64,000 nucleotides of DNA from Lunularia cruciata (lineage: Eukaryota; Streptophyta; Marchantiopsida; Lunulariales; Lunulariaceae). Positions within the stretch are counted from its first letter, which is position 1. Each line of letters opens with the position of its first letter. The translations under genes and the position numbers were made by a program. This document shows positions 32,341-44,900 of the stretch, piece by piece. The stretch is taken from contig OX419761.1 in assembly GCA_948567375.1 (NCBI GenBank), forward strand, positions 45,076,501 through 45,140,500, given 5' to 3'. A model generated the notes under the pieces. It ran no database searches. It had not been told where the DNA came from and saw nothing but the letters and a program-made list of their open reading frames with translations.

Positions 32341-35270
32341 TGAATCAATGCTCTCTCTATATCACTATATCAATAAGAATCTCAAAAAATGGGTGTATTT
32401 CTAGTCAACTCAATCTATATACTAGGTCCTTTTAGAGCACCCAAATCCTTCATATTGAAGCCAAAACAACTTGTGTAGCTCCTCAAGAACCTCCAAACTC
32501 TCCATCTTTCCTCTCTTGTAAGCTTGGGTCTAAAATCTAGCTCCCAAGTATCCTTTGTAACTATTGTAGTAGTGGAAGATGTACTGATTGGCTACTACAC
32601 TAGGCCCTTAGGAGTAGAAGTATCATGCTCCCAACCACTAGAGGTCCCAACCTCAATGTGAAAACCTCCCTCTAATCTGGCTGCAAGCTCCATATATCCT
32701 CTAGTTGCATCCCAAGTAGACCAAGGGTGTAATTCAAGTAGACCATGTTCACTTAGATGGACTCTAAGTAGACCATTCTCCCTAGTAGTCACAGGCTAGG
32801 TCTAAAGAATACCTTGTCCACTTGGTCCATTGCCTCCAACATATGCTTGAACCATCCTGATAGGCACAGAGCTCACAAGTATCCAAGTGGTGATACCTAT
32901 CAAGCATATCTTATGTTTCTTTGCTAAACCAAGGCTCACAATCCAGGTCAAATATTTTAGATCCATAGCTTGACCTTACACCTGACACTTAGATGCCTCT
33001 AACACCATTGGAATAGCGGTAATATTGGTGTAAAATCCATTGCTTGCTCTCTTTCATCAACATTGGACTTCACCAATTGTTATAATTGTGAATCCTAAAC
33101 AAGTCCAAGACTTGGAGCTCTCAAAAAGCATGGGAGCATAGGAAACTCATAAGTGTGTGAAAAGTGGCTCTAGGCTGTCTAATTAGGTTCACCACTACCA
33201 TTGGTGACCTATTAGCCACTTCTACTATCTAAGACTGATGCCCAACATCCCAGATGTCATCAATAATGATGTGGTCTAGTTTTTGAATCCCATAGTAAGC
33301 AGCACACTATAGAACCTTTATGGGTAAGAGGTTTGTTCACCAAAGATGAAGATGATGAGCTTGTGATCCCACTCTGGATGCATCTAACAACACAATTGGT
33401 CTCATCCAAGAATGGACCCAATGTGTCCTTGCCACCCCCCTTTCCTCCCATGCAAGAATCACCCATCTTTAAAATGTAAGCTGGAGAAATGGATTGATGA
33501 AATGGATTAATGATCTCTCTCCACATACAAGTATCTTTACACTTGTATACCCGCCTGTAGTATCAAAGCTAGGCTTGTGCTAATCCCACCAAAAAACTCC
33601 AATAGACATACTCCCTCTATTGGATACTACCAAGCAATGAGTGTGGTATCCAAAGATGTCAAGGTAATCAATTCTAGAGGCTCATGCTTACAATGGTCTT
33701 ATACAAAGGCTTGACTCTAAGCTGGCTGCACCAACTAATCTGCATGCTACTGAATGCCTCCTCTAAACTCCACAATGGAAAAATCCCACTCATACTCTAA
33801 ATTTGAGTGATCTCCTCTTGTATTGGAGTATCCTTTGCATGGGTGTTCTCCTCCAATAAGTCACTAGGCCAAGTAACAAACCACTAAAAGCTAAAATTGA
33901 TACTATCATGGTCCCTAACTATAGTGAGCCAAGACTGCCACTACTAAAGCGTACTAGTAGGTGACATGCCCATCTCTCACCTGACTACCAAACTCATTTG
34001 TAGGAGGTTATCTCCTCCCAATAATCAATATTGACCCATGAGGTATAACACTACTCCCTCAACTAACATATCATATGACTCAGCCACAATCGCAATGGCT
34101 TGAGCTCTCACCACAAAGCTATTAGTTGGATGACCAGGTTGAATTTGAACAACAAGCTCTCCATATGTGATGTATTGTGTAGAATCACCCCTAGAGATGT
34201 TTGGATATGAAATGGACACCTCTCCACATCAATCTTTTGCAACTCTAAACTGACAATTACAACCTTCCCCAACATAAGAGGTTGCTCACCATAGTCTAGT
34301 AAGACGCTCTATGGTGTATAGACCTTCCTTGAAGGTCCCACCAAATGAAAAATCTCCCTTTGGTTATCCAATAAGACAACCCGAGGTGTAAACCACGCTC
34401 GCTCAAAGGCCGGTCTAGTTAGTAACTTTTCCAATCTAATTGCTATTGCCTACCATAAACCATTGGTTGTTGAGCAGATCCTATGCTCCTCAACCAAGTT
34501 AGCTCCATTATCAACTACCTCTGCTCTAGAAGTAGGAACCACATCATCCCTACTATCACAAAGCATGGTAGCCAATCAAAATAGTGGGGTTGGATTGACT
34601 CCCAATGTACACATGTCACTAGTTGAGAGTAATAGAAAGCGCATAATCAATTGAGCCGCCTCCAACATCAAGCTAGACTCAATTGGTGTAATAGTCGGTG
34701 GCTAACTAGTAGGTAGTCCTTTATGCACTCCTTACCACCTACCACACTAGGATATCTAAGAGCCATGGATGTCATTTGTAGTGCCTTTGAGAGTGTAAAA
34801 GATTGGAGAAGTTTGACTTGTCTATCAGCCTCTCTTCTCTGTAGGTCTAACTCTACTGATGCTCCTCTAGGCTCTGGAGCATGGATTGCACTCTTAGTCA
34901 CTATGGTAGATGTTTCCACCTATGTTGCTCTGCACATGGAATCCAAGACATCTCTATCACTAGCATATGAGGTGGAAGCCTCAGCACCCAAATCTGATCT
35001 CCTCTCAACTATTACCATGCTAGCAAATCTTTACTCCAATTGCTCAATGCGAGTAGTCATGGCTATATTAGAAGTAAGGGCAGGTACTGCACCCTAACTA
35101 GGTGTGGATCCTCTACCACCTCCTCTACCACCTTGTCCTCCATGACTTGGAGCTCATCTACCACCTACCATAGCAACTCTACTACTCAATTTCACTATCT
35201 AAGCTCAACTCACACCAAATTGGTCATACTTTCACCTCTTGAGCTCAAAATCACAGCTATTGCTTGAAAA
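32341..35270 (-). pseudogene. Element C gag and protease region
   Basis: Sense reading starts near 35095 with a TTRIEQLEQRFASM-like heptad start. A longer open piece at 34919-34668 follows (PEPRGASVELDLQRREADRQVK). Around 34310-34280, VLLDYGEQPLMLGKVV resembles a retroviral-type aspartic protease site with its DSG changed to DYG. The remainder to 32341 is too decayed to assign. Confidence 0.5.
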
Positions 35271-35912
35271 TTGCTTCTCTTTGCTCAAAATTTAGCCAGT
35301 GCTTTTGTGCACTATCTACCTCACTACCAAATCAGTATCAATTCAAAGAATTTTTGCACACAATCACTCTTAAGGAAACTTTGGATCACAATCAAGCTAC
35401 CAACAATCAGCAAGGCTTAGAGATACCACCAACACTTTGAATCCTTGCACACAATTTCCCCTTGACCTCATTCTTTGATATTATCAATTTATTTACACAA
35501 CTCAAATCACACTCAATCAAATTAATACTGATTTATCACTCCATAATCTACCAACAACTGAGTATTGATTACAATCAAGCCACACCCACTCTAGCTAAGA
35601 GAATCCAAGTGACACTTACCGGCCTCTATCCACCATAGCCAAGAACTTGAAAGCTCACATCAAAGAAGTGAGCTCCACTTCAAAAGTATACCCCTTGGTC
35701 TCCATCCCTAACAGTCCCATTGATGGCACATCCGATGGTGCAAATGGTGCAAATGGTGCTCAGTGATAATGGGCCCCACTATGTAATTAGTACCCCAAAC
35801 ACAAAATCTGACCGTCAATAAGTAATCTATGAGTAACTACCAAAATACTCCTAACTACCAACATTACTCTCCAAAGTCCAAGCAATCTAGGTGTAACGCT
35901 ACAAATGGCCTG
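35271..35912 (-). repeat. Element C 5' terminal segment and leader
   Basis: In sense orientation it starts CAGGCCATTTGTAGCGTTAC at the insertion edge. It follows B 9231-9655 (ACCTAGATTGCT, GTTTGGGGTA, GTGCC(A/G)TCAA, GTTAGGG, TAGAGTGGGTGTGGCTT, TTTGATTGAGTGTGATT), then turns into element-specific leader before gag. It lacks the TATGGCACTTTAGA tail segment that precedes and follows this block in B. Confidence 0.7.
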
Positions 35913-36030
35913 ATAGGTATCCCCTTCATGATACCACTTGGAAGTCTCTTTCTCATTTCCACAAGCGGCAATCCAAGAGTTTGAAGCTTCAATGGTAATG
36001 AGGACGTCACCAACTAGCAATGGGAGAATA
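35913..36030 (+). pseudogene. Chromovirus F, remainder of chromodomain and polypurine tract
   Basis: Resumes at GGTATCCCCTTCATG, encoding the GYPLHD-TTW part of the chromodomain, then the linker to the 3' LTR. A purine tract (caatgggagaata) precedes the LTR at 36031. Confidence 0.85.
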
Positions 36031-36433
36031 TGTAACAATATGGAGTTTACTGATAAGTTAGTCAAGGCTAACAAAGTAACAAATATGCCAAATTAGCCTA
36101 GAATATTCTAGAAGCATCTAGGAGGCTACTTGGTACCTTCCTGGTATTGAGTAACATGCATACCAAGTGGTAACTTCTAGGAGGAAGCTTCTCGGCTAGC
36201 TTAGCTTACACCCTAAGTAGGTAGCTTCTAAAAAGAAGCTTCTCGGCTAACTTGGCTTGCAATCCAAGAAAGCAGCTTAAGGAAGCTTCTTGAAAAGCTT
36301 CTCAAGAGCTTTGTATACTTCCTACAAATACCAAAGCCAAAGCTCATGCTAGGCATTTGGAGTTTCACTCATTCAAGAGTTCCAATGTGATCTTCACTTT
36401 CCATTCTTCTATTTCTCTCCTCAGTCTTTTACA
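36031..36433 (+). repeat. 3' LTR of chromovirus F
   Basis: Starts TGTAACAATATGGAG and ends CTTTTACA. It carries an intact AGAATATTCTAGAAG heat-shock element at 36100-36114. It is followed by the target duplication ctctt and the resumption of LTR Y1. Confidence 0.9.
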
Positions 36434-36438
36434 CTCTT

Positions 36439-36554
36439 TGTTACATAATAAAGACAAAGCACTCCTTTGTGGACATTGGAGTATTGAAGGTTGAAGCGTT
36501 ATGTTTCTTCTCTTGCATTTCTCTTGGGGGTTCTCTTGTCCTCTAAACATTATA
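36439..36554 (+). mobile_element. LTR Y1, right part
   Basis: Continues Y1 from 24139: TCTCTTGGGGGTTCTCTTGTCC aligns with the far end of Y2. It ends AACATTATA (from GTATTACA). The duplicated ggaac follows at 36555-36559, then copia G resumes. Confidence 0.8.
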
Positions 36555-36559
36555 GGAAC

Positions 36560-37160
36560 CAATAAGGCTAAATATAGAACCTCCAAATATCTCTTACTAA
36601 GGCTTGTATAAGTAGAGGTTTTGAAGTTACCATTGAAATGGAATATCTAGATGAATTGTGTTGATCATTGGAATCATAAGAATCATTGATTGCATTGATT
36701 TCCTCCAAAGGTGGTAGTATAATGAGTTGATATTGGTGGAACATTACATCATTGGAGTTAAAAGTGTAATTGTTAAAATATCTTGTGAAGATAATCAGCA
36801 TTAATTTACCTATTATATTCAAGGAGGATACAATATTAAAATATTATCATCATAACTAGTCTATGGACTCATGAATTTGGGCATAAACTATATAGCCAAA
36901 GACTTGTATATAAGAAAATTTGGGCTTATTATAAATTTCAAATGAATTGATGGTGTAGTTAATGGTTTTGGTTGTGCACTAGTTTTGGATATAAAATTTT
37001 CACACATTGGCTTCATACCTATATGGCTTTGGAAGAGCCACATCATGGAACATAGTACATATGGAATTCATCAAGGTTATTTTGATCCAAGGTTCTATTT
37101 CATTGTGGAAGCTGGGATTGTAAATTATTATTGAACTACATTAAGGAAGAAAAACATTGA
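36560..37160 (-). pseudogene. Copia G integrase, C-terminal half
   Basis: Minus-strand reading from about 37150: NSICTMFHDVALPKPY, then TKTINYT...FEIYNKPKFSYIQVFGYIVYAQIHES. This is the copia block ending in HLRVFGCxAYxHxP. It is followed by NSNDVMFHQYQ, the ISRDVxFxE-type segment. A 84-codon open piece lies at 36822-36568. Stops elsewhere. Confidence 0.8.
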
Positions 37161-39000
37161 ATGTTGTGGAGATTTACTCTATTCCATGGTTTGAATAACT
37201 AATTATTCACTAGTTTTACATTTAATAAATATGGAGAACTCTTGAAATACAACATCATAATTACTCTTAAGCCAAAGGAGTCTTAATTGTATATATCTAG
37301 ACTAATTGTTATAACAAGCAAATAATACTTATAATCAAAGTAAGTGTGAAGAGAAATACAACCATTGATATCTAAATATCCAATTGAAAAAATGAGTTTA
37401 TCCTAACAATATGAGTTGTTTTGGAACTTGGAAGGTGTTAGTTATGATATAAGCATAAAGAGTAAATTATATCTCTCAAATTCTTGGAAAGTTAATTGTT
37501 GAATTATATATCCATATTTTGATAATAAAAGTAAAAATATATCCAATTGTAGGTGCAATAATAGGTCAAGTGCACAAAAAATAGTGGCCAAAGCAAGTGA
37601 AGATGATGAGTTAGTAATTCTTTAGAAATTTTAGGGTGTGATTTAGCTGCATGTTGAAATAAAAAATTGTATGAGTGGAAAATATATTAGGAATTGGATA
37701 GACAATTATACAGTTGATTTTGCAATTATTTATGTGTTTGATTATTTGATGTACTACATAATGAACATTAATTGTATGGTGGATGTTTTAGTTGATAGTT
37801 TTATGGATCATGTAGTCCATTGTGCAAATTTTTTATTCTAAATGTGGTTTGATTGAGTGTAGTTACCAAAGTTGCAAAGATGTCAATCACAAAGAAGTCC
37901 ACTAACAAAAGGCAAGAGAGCAATGAGAATCTTTATAATTGGAGTTTTGGAAAAATTGCATTGAGTTCAAATTGAGAGCAATGGGAGATTTTATAATTCA
38001 TGTTACAATTGTTAGTTAGATTGATTATCTTATTAATTTCTAAACTTTCAAGAAATTCATATACAAAGGTATCTTGTGCAAATTTTAATATTATCCATTG
38101 AGATAGGATAGGACATTTTAACAATTGATTGAACATGAGAATTTTGATTAAAAATGAAGGCTACTACACAAATGTGCATTTTTTTGGAGTATGGCTTCTA
38201 GGTAAGATTATAAATTTATCTTAAAATATTGGGATGAGGAGCCTATGTTTTACAAGGTATGTGTAATGGTTGAGGTGGAATCAAAGGAGCAATGAGGTCT
38301 AAAGATCCTCAAGAGGTTTTCCACGGTCTATAAGATTCAATCCTGGTTTTAAAGAGTATGCAATCTCCAAGAAATAGAGCTTGTTTAAGAATATGCAATG
38401 GTTTATCATTCCATATTTCTGGTCCAAGAATATGCAAGAGGTATCACTATGGGTTACCTGGCCTTCCAAGGAATCATACTTGTGCACAAGGAATAGATTA
38501 ATATATGATTAAGACTAAAATTTCATAATTTTAATGAAAACAATCTCATTGGATAAAAATCTAATTACAATAGTGTTTGATCTTTCAATATTCATTTCAT
38601 GTTTGTTTTCAAAGTAGAAAATAGTTTTTCTCTATGATGGATGATGATTGGAATGTAAGAATTGATATTAATCAAAGATCATATAATTTATTATACCATT
38701 GACCATCCATATTATAAAAGCTTTGATTTTTCTTAAAAGCAATAACCAAACTCATAGGATTAATAGGCTTGGCTTCCTTAGGACTTGGTGAGAAGGGAAT
38801 AAAATAGGCAACCGCTAGACAGGTGAGAAGAAGGTTTTCAATTAGAGTATTGAAAAATGTCCAAGTTTTGCTACAAATGCTAGTAGGTTCTATTTTTGTG
38901 AGGTATATATTTTGTTGTTGTAGTATTGTGTATAGTTCTTGGAACAATGGATGCTTTTCATATACCTAAAACAAATTCAGTTTTTTCATGAGAAATTCTT
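37161..39000 (-). pseudogene. Copia G upstream coding remnant
   Basis: By order it should hold gag, protease and the integrase N-terminus of G. I can read only fragments with no firm motif, and several open pieces of 60-90 codons on the minus strand (38299-38487, 38672-38947). AT-rich and heavily decayed. Confidence 0.35.
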
Positions 39001-39299
39001 TGCTAATCTAAATAAGAAAGTTTCAGTTTAGGATACTTAATTTGTTGTGTCATTGAATTAAAAGTGATTATGTTTGTTCATTACTTTTTATGCTTGTTTA
39101 AAGGTGGTAATCTTCTTGCATAGAAACATCTATGTAACTAAGCATTGAGATGAAAACTTTACTGTCAAGATTGCCCATGCTTCTACTTCAATTCTGAATA
39201 AGATCATATAACATGTTATTAACATATATTGGTGTAGCGGTCATTGATGGATGCCAAAGTATTCTTGTTTTGTTGTTCCAAACTTTAAAGATGATGCTC

Positions 39300-40309
39300 T
39301 TTGATCAAGGAACTTTAGACCACGTTTGTAAATTGAACCTAGTGGAGCATGAGAATCAATTTCAGTAAGCATATTGATTATACCTTTTATTCTTCTGGTG
39401 TTTTTCTTGCCCTAGCTAATTCCAAGGTCATTGAGTACCTCTCCTTTATGCATAGCTTCTTTACCTTTGATCTCAACTTCTTGCACCTAAGTCTTGTTTC
39501 TATTTCAGTTTTCACTCAAATTTTCTATATCTTGGCTATATGTTATGCTTCAATTTTAGCCATTCTACATCTTTCCTTGCCTTCCAAAGTTTCATTGCTT
39601 AGTTTTGTATGACTTGCTTGATCTTGGGAAAGTGCAGCAAGGGTGGGTGAAAGAGTAATCTTACCTCTACTAACCCTTCTCTTCTTCCTCAATTTGCATT
39701 CCCATTCTCTCTCTTTCTCTCTATCACTTGTCCTCTCTTCCTCAATAGGTGCCCCTTTAGCTCCATACATATCCTCCTCAATGGGTGTGGCTTTTGTGGA
39801 AGGAATCTCATGAGAAAAATGTGAGGAAGAGACATGTTTTGAGTGTGCTCAAGAAGGTGTAACATACTTTAATTGCACTTGCAATCATGTAGCATGGTCA
39901 AAATGTGATCTACATTGTATAACAAAGGAATAAGATCTACTCTCCTCTTTTGGAAAATTAGTTGTTGGATCGTCTATACCTCAAGAATTCATAACATATG
40001 GGTCTTGCATACTAGGCACTATCCCAAGAAATGTAATTCTTGAGGACAAAGGAGTATCATCTTCTATCATATCCTACTCCTCTTCATGGATGACTCCCAT
40101 TTCATCTTCTTAGCATGGCCTCTAAACATCAACTCAATCCTCTTGAAATGTGGACATTTGTGATTCAATTTATCAATAATTGTTCTCCATCCTTTTTTCA
40201 ACTCACTCTTTGTCAAGCCTTCTTTGGTGGACTTATCTTTTGAATCCCAAGTTGACTTGTATGACTTCATGTACCTTGCACATTTATTGTATAATTTCTC
40301 ACCATTCAT
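39300..40309 (-). pseudogene. Coiled-coil gene, copy 1 (Harbinger ORF1-like?)
   Basis: The minus-strand frame starts MNGEKLYNKCARYMKSYKS (80 codons, tryptophan-spaced basic helices, Myb/SANT-like in feel). After a frameshift near 40080 it continues through TPLSSRITFLGIVPSM and a charged segment (TSDREKEREWECKLRKKRR). It ends near 39300 with a helical MTLELARARKTPEE stretch. The same ending, MTLELACARKSLEEIK, occurs at 60857-61183 minus. PIF/Harbinger elements carry a second Myb-like ORF of this general kind, but I cannot prove that identity. Two to three stops. Confidence 0.45.
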
Positions 40310-41700
40310 AGATTATGGAACTATTTATGAACTATCTTTTTATGATAAGTGGCCATGTGACTAAATGTAGTGCTCTTTTGTTCTAGTTTCTTAAACTACT
40401 CCCATGAATTGTTTTGGGTTATCTAGGTAATCTAAAATCTGAGCATAATGAGAGGAGAGAGAAAACACACTCATAACCTATAAAATACCCATAAAACAAT
40501 TTAAGTAAGTTTCACTTTTGTGACCTGTTTTAATGGGTATCCATCCAATTTTGACAGATACATGTAAAGAACTTATAAAATTTGTATTTGTATTATGAAA
40601 TTTGTATTTGTACTTATAATATTATAATATAATTTGGACTTTAATCCACTTTACTTCAAGACACACGGGGTTCAATATTAGATTTTCCGGTAATGCATTT
40701 TTGGGTAAGGTTCGGGTAAAGGACCCCATAACCATAAAATGCTACGAAACTGTGAAAGGTGACCCGTAAGCCCTTTACAGTTTCGAGATCCTCACCCGTA
40801 AAATGTACCAAAAATTCTCGAAAATCTAAACCCTACTATGTTATGAATTCCATTAATCTAATATTGAAAACCCCTTATTGGAGGCACAAGTTCGGTGGAA
40901 TCTGCAGTATAGAATTTCCGTAGAAATGCCATAGAAGTGAAGCGTCCAAAGTCCAGATAATTATCAAGGTATATATATTTGTTAGTTGTTTTTGTCCTGA
41001 GTTTAAGGGAATTCTTTTTTGGTTGTCTTTTCGTTTATGGAATTGGTGTGGTCTGCCCATAATCTATCGTCTTCTTCTCGTTGAAGATCACTAGCTCTCA
41101 ATTCTTGGTTAACCAAAAGAAGGAAGATGGAAAACAACGAGCCTTTTCAACCATGTTCAATCAAGTCTTTCCGAGATATTTTCATTCCCAGCTGAATTCC
41201 ATAGTTTGGTAAAACGCAAAAACGATTAAAGACATTGCCATTTGTTATCAATAAAGTGCTGACCATACGGCTAGTGCACAAGTTAAAGAGCACAAAATTG
41301 TCAAATAGAGGTCATTTTCAAATAGTATCATGCTATGACGTTGTCAAGACAACTTGACAGGATATAAGTTAGATAATTCAACGTAACATCATCCCTCAAT
41401 CATTAAGGGAGTCTCCAGTTCGAACGAACGAGTTCCTAAGATACCTTTCCACTTAAAACCAAATTGTTTTAGGAGGACCTTATCTATGGATTAAGTAAGC
41501 AAGGATAAAAATGAGTGAAGAAAGCGTACTATTTTTATTTAATGGAATTATGGATTGAAAATGAGTGAAGAAAGTGTACTATTTTTATTTAATGGAATTA
41601 TGGATATGGCATTCACACATTTGTCAGGGTGTCTATAAGAGCTTATTGTATGAAATGTCAAGGGTATCACTCTAATATCTTGTAATATACTTTAGATAAT
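40310..41700. other. Intergenic
   Basis: No gene recognised. A short stretch at 40690-40810 has repeated words GACCCGTAA / CCCGTAAAA and CTTTACAGTTTCG in near-palindromic arrangement. The 50-bp tandem repeat at 41508-41607 is listed separately. Confidence 0.4.
41508..41607. repeat. 50-bp tandem duplication
   Basis: Two near-identical units starting AAAATGAGTGAAGAAAG at 41508 and 41558, differing by a C/T (AAAGCG versus AAAGTG) and at the junction. Apparently recent. Confidence 0.9.
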
Positions 41701-41915
41701 GTATGTCCATTGCTCTACATAAAACATTGGTTGGTGCAATTCACTGTACAACAATCACCTAGTGTGATTACTCTCCGACTTCACTTGCGTATCTCGGATA
41801 TTTTAGGTGGATGGGGTAGATTTTTCTTATAAATATTATTGGGACCTAGCTCCATTTGATCTCTTTGATGAGCTTGATGGGTTTTCCATCCTTCATGTGT
41901 TCTAAAGCAGTCTCC
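41700..41915 (-). repeat. Repeat R, copy 3
   Basis: Minus-strand homologue of 15293-15530: ACATGAAGGATGG, CTAGGTCCCAATAATATTTATA, TAAAATATCCGAGATACGCAAGT and AGTAATCACACTAGGTG in matching order. Diverged. Confidence 0.5.
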
Positions 41916-44900
41916 TTTTTCTATTTCTTCGAACAATGCAGAATGTAATATTTAAAGTGTATGAATATTGTAGTCGAGCTTTATTGATACAATGATAAAT
42001 TTCTCCAAATATATTATATATGGCATAAATAGTGGTGATTTTATACTAATGCACTATTAATGCGTAAAATGCATGTCGATGTGAAGGACAATCTGAGGGT
42101 CTGACTTTCCGACGATCGATCTGTTCGTCTGAAAGACGCAAATTTCTTTTGCATCTGCCTCTACGAAAGATGTAGGGTTCAGGATTTCGTTTTGTTTCAA
42201 TAGGAAACGAGATGAAACTTTTAGACTGCGAGATTCTCAAACGTCCTCAATTGTACTCCACTACCTACGGATCCGGGGTAGATTCTAGTACACATATGAG
42301 TACTCAAACTATTGTTGTATTCTAAGTGTAGAGGAAACCTCCTGGCTCGGTAATCGAGCCAGCTACTCACGTATGGTGGCTTTCGTCAAGTTCATTGACT
42401 AACTAACGCTAAATGAATTACGAATTTGTAAGTAAACCTGTAGCACGACGTCACTAATTTCGAGATACTGACGTTAAGCTATTCAATAGATTGTTGACTC
42501 TGATTCCTGAGACCATATCTGCGGCTGTAAACTTCAATGCGGCGCTATCCACAAAGAGAGAATGTGCAGTGCATGCATACTAGGTGCTGGTGCTCTGCAT
42601 TGGGTTTCTTCTAGTTTCAACTCCTGCGATTACGGGGGCCAATCAGGAATCTGAATTCCGATTGACACCGAATAAACCTGCAGATCTGAACGCTCTATGT
42701 CTCGTATAGTTGAGATCGTGGCGATGAATGATTCCTGCCCGACTTGCTGGATGATATTTGCCAAGGACGATATCCCGTCCATGAAGCTGCTGCACTGAAA
42801 TGATGATATCCCCAACTTTTGTCAGCAAAACTTCAACTTCAGTGATTGAAACTGCAAAGATGTTATGCAAGACAATGACTATGTATTTCGTTGCACTGAT
42901 TCTCATGATTTATTACATGTAGTGCAAGGTAGTGAGTGTAAGTTCGGGACCCCATGCTGAATGTCAGAACTGTCTGTAGGTCGAAAGTGCATGGAGAGAC
43001 TGAAAATCATGTTGCGATTCCGAAACTTTTTCGAGCAATATAAGACTTGTAATGACTTGAAGCGCCCCTTTATCCTTTGAGCATAAGATCTTATGGATAA
43101 CGTTACGATTGCCTAGTTATAATTAAACTGTCCATGTAAAGCAGATAGCAAATCAGCCGCACATAGCTGACACTGTCCAGTTATCAGCAAAAGCCTTAAC
43201 AGTGGATTTGTAATATGATCAGCACAAGAACTGCCTTATCTTGCTCAGAAAGCAAATTGATATAGCAATAATGATACCAGTAATCACCCACTTCCATCTA
43301 CCACCTGATTGATTGCAAACTTCAATTGATTATCTCAACCCGGTTGCAATTTATTAGCATGCAACTTGAATGGTCAATAGAAGTCTCCGCAGGACATCCA
43401 GCTGAGAAGATTCTCTAATATTCCATATTATGTAACTAATCAACGCGTTAACGTACTCTTCTCTGATCAAAATAATATATTTTATTATTCTCGTGACTAG
43501 CTTCCTCATCCATGTATCGTTTCCGCGAAGTATCTGCTTCACCTGCTCTTCCTTCCTTCACACAGTTGGATGGCGTCTTTAAAATCATTGTATGTGGTGC
43601 TTTCAATGGCGTAACCTGTGACAGATACTCATCCGCTCTTACAGACGTGCAGGCGCCTGGCTCTACAATATGGTATCAAGACTGTGCAGATCTTTGACGT
43701 TTCCATCATTCAATTATCCACTGATCCCTGCAACGTTAACAGTAGTTTACACCATAAATCCTAGATTTCGAGCGGCTACACTATCGAACTGCTTAAGTTT
43801 ATACACTCTCAAGGGTAAGTGAAACATGAGTTATTTGAGCATTCACTCTAAGACTTGATCCCACTTACTCTCCATATTACATCAACTCCATTCACGCCTC
43901 AATTATCTGGATCGCAATAATGGACTCTAGCGATGTAGTTTGATATTGGGATCCCGTAGCCGTTTTAAAAGTTGGAGTTCACAAAGTTGGAGTTCGAAAA
44001 AGTTGAAAAGAATTAGTACAGGAACTTCATAAGTTAAGGGATGAAGAAAGCTCAAAATATGGGGTTTCACTATTCTGAGGGATAAACTGGAAATTATTTA
44101 ATTTCTTTCCATCCAAAAAGAATCTATCTTAAAGGTACAAAGAATTTAACACCAGTTTCCATGCATGAATCACTTTGAAAAGAGCAAAATCGTGCATGAA
44201 AGTTGTCTAAATCATCATGAAGAAGGTGATCATCACTGGATCTAGGTGGTGAAGTTAGCTGCGTAAAGGGCTCAAAGTGATATGATAATGTGTGGGAAAG
44301 AATTATGCCTGAATGTTTTACTACATATACGAATCTGCAGATTTTTTTCTCTCAAACTCTGGTCAGAGGAAATTTATAGTGTTTATTTACCCAACATTTA
44401 ATAAAGAAAAAGAGTATGAGAGATAACAGTCCTTCTATTTCCCGTTACTTTCTATCATGCCTGCCTTTTTTATTTCTTATATATTTTATCTTTATATTTA
44501 GAGAATTGATGGACTTTTTGCATATCCAATATCATATAAACTCTTTTCTATTAGAGTTTTTTTTACAGATGCCTTAAAGAGTTAGAGTATCTCTCTTGAC
44601 CTTGATGATCTTGATTTCTTTCTTAAAGACCTTCCTATAGAGAAACTTTGAGCTTTATTAAGATTAAATGTTTCGATTTCATTGAATTTATCGTTTCAAA
44701 GGAACACCTTTCACCTCAATAATGGATATCTTCTTAACATAAGAAGAGATTGACCAAGACCAAAGCTAAATTAAATCTGTAATACTTATTTCCTCTCATT
44801 AATATTGGCATTTTTTTTGGAGTGGGAATGTAAGTATGAGTAGAATCATTTTCATAAATGTGCACATTAAAAATACAATAAAATTCAGAAACAATTTAGA

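Larger units (their letters stand above)
29224..35912 (-). mobile_element. PHD-finger gypsy element C inside F
   Basis: Minus-strand Ty3/gypsy element of the same family as B, inserted in the chromodomain coding of F. Host sequence is continuous across it (…tctagaaagg / ggtatcccc…), flanked by aaagg at 29219-29223 and atagg at 35913-35917. In sense order: terminal segment (35912 downward), gag-like, protease-like, RT, RNase H, integrase, PHD finger, purine tract, terminal segment (to 29224). The two terminal segments are not copies of each other; see findings. Confidence 0.8.
24140..36433 (+). mobile_element. Chromovirus F, carrying element C
   Basis: Two LTRs (24140-24598 and 36031-36433) flank gag, protease, RT, RNase H, integrase and chromodomain in that order. 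Target duplication ctcct (24135-24139) / ctctt (36434-36438), one transition apart, inside LTR Y1. Element C is inserted in the chromodomain coding region at 29224-35912. Without C the element is about 5.6 kb, the same size as E. It is the most decayed of the chromoviruses here, with many stops. Confidence 0.9.
21560..39000 (-). mobile_element. Copia element G, host of a four-level nest
   Basis: A decayed Ty1/copia element on the minus strand. Its integrase (36.56-37.16 kb) precedes RT (22.36-22.83 kb) and RNase H (21.64-22.03 kb), the copia gene order. The two halves are split by LTR Y1, which contains chromovirus F, which contains gypsy element C. The halves rejoin across the duplicated ggaac at 23661-23665 and 36555-36559. 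The LTRs of G are not identified, so its outer limits are approximate. Confidence 0.7.

Noticed and set aside
34723-35097. 124-codon plus-strand ORF
   Set aside because: It is antisense to the gag region of element C; the minus-strand reading has the heptad gag-like peptide and fits the element order.
42643-43697. Open frames in the second GC-balanced island
   Set aside because: Fewer than 90 codons, no domain, no promoter or splice chain found. Kept only as a possible host region, not as genes.
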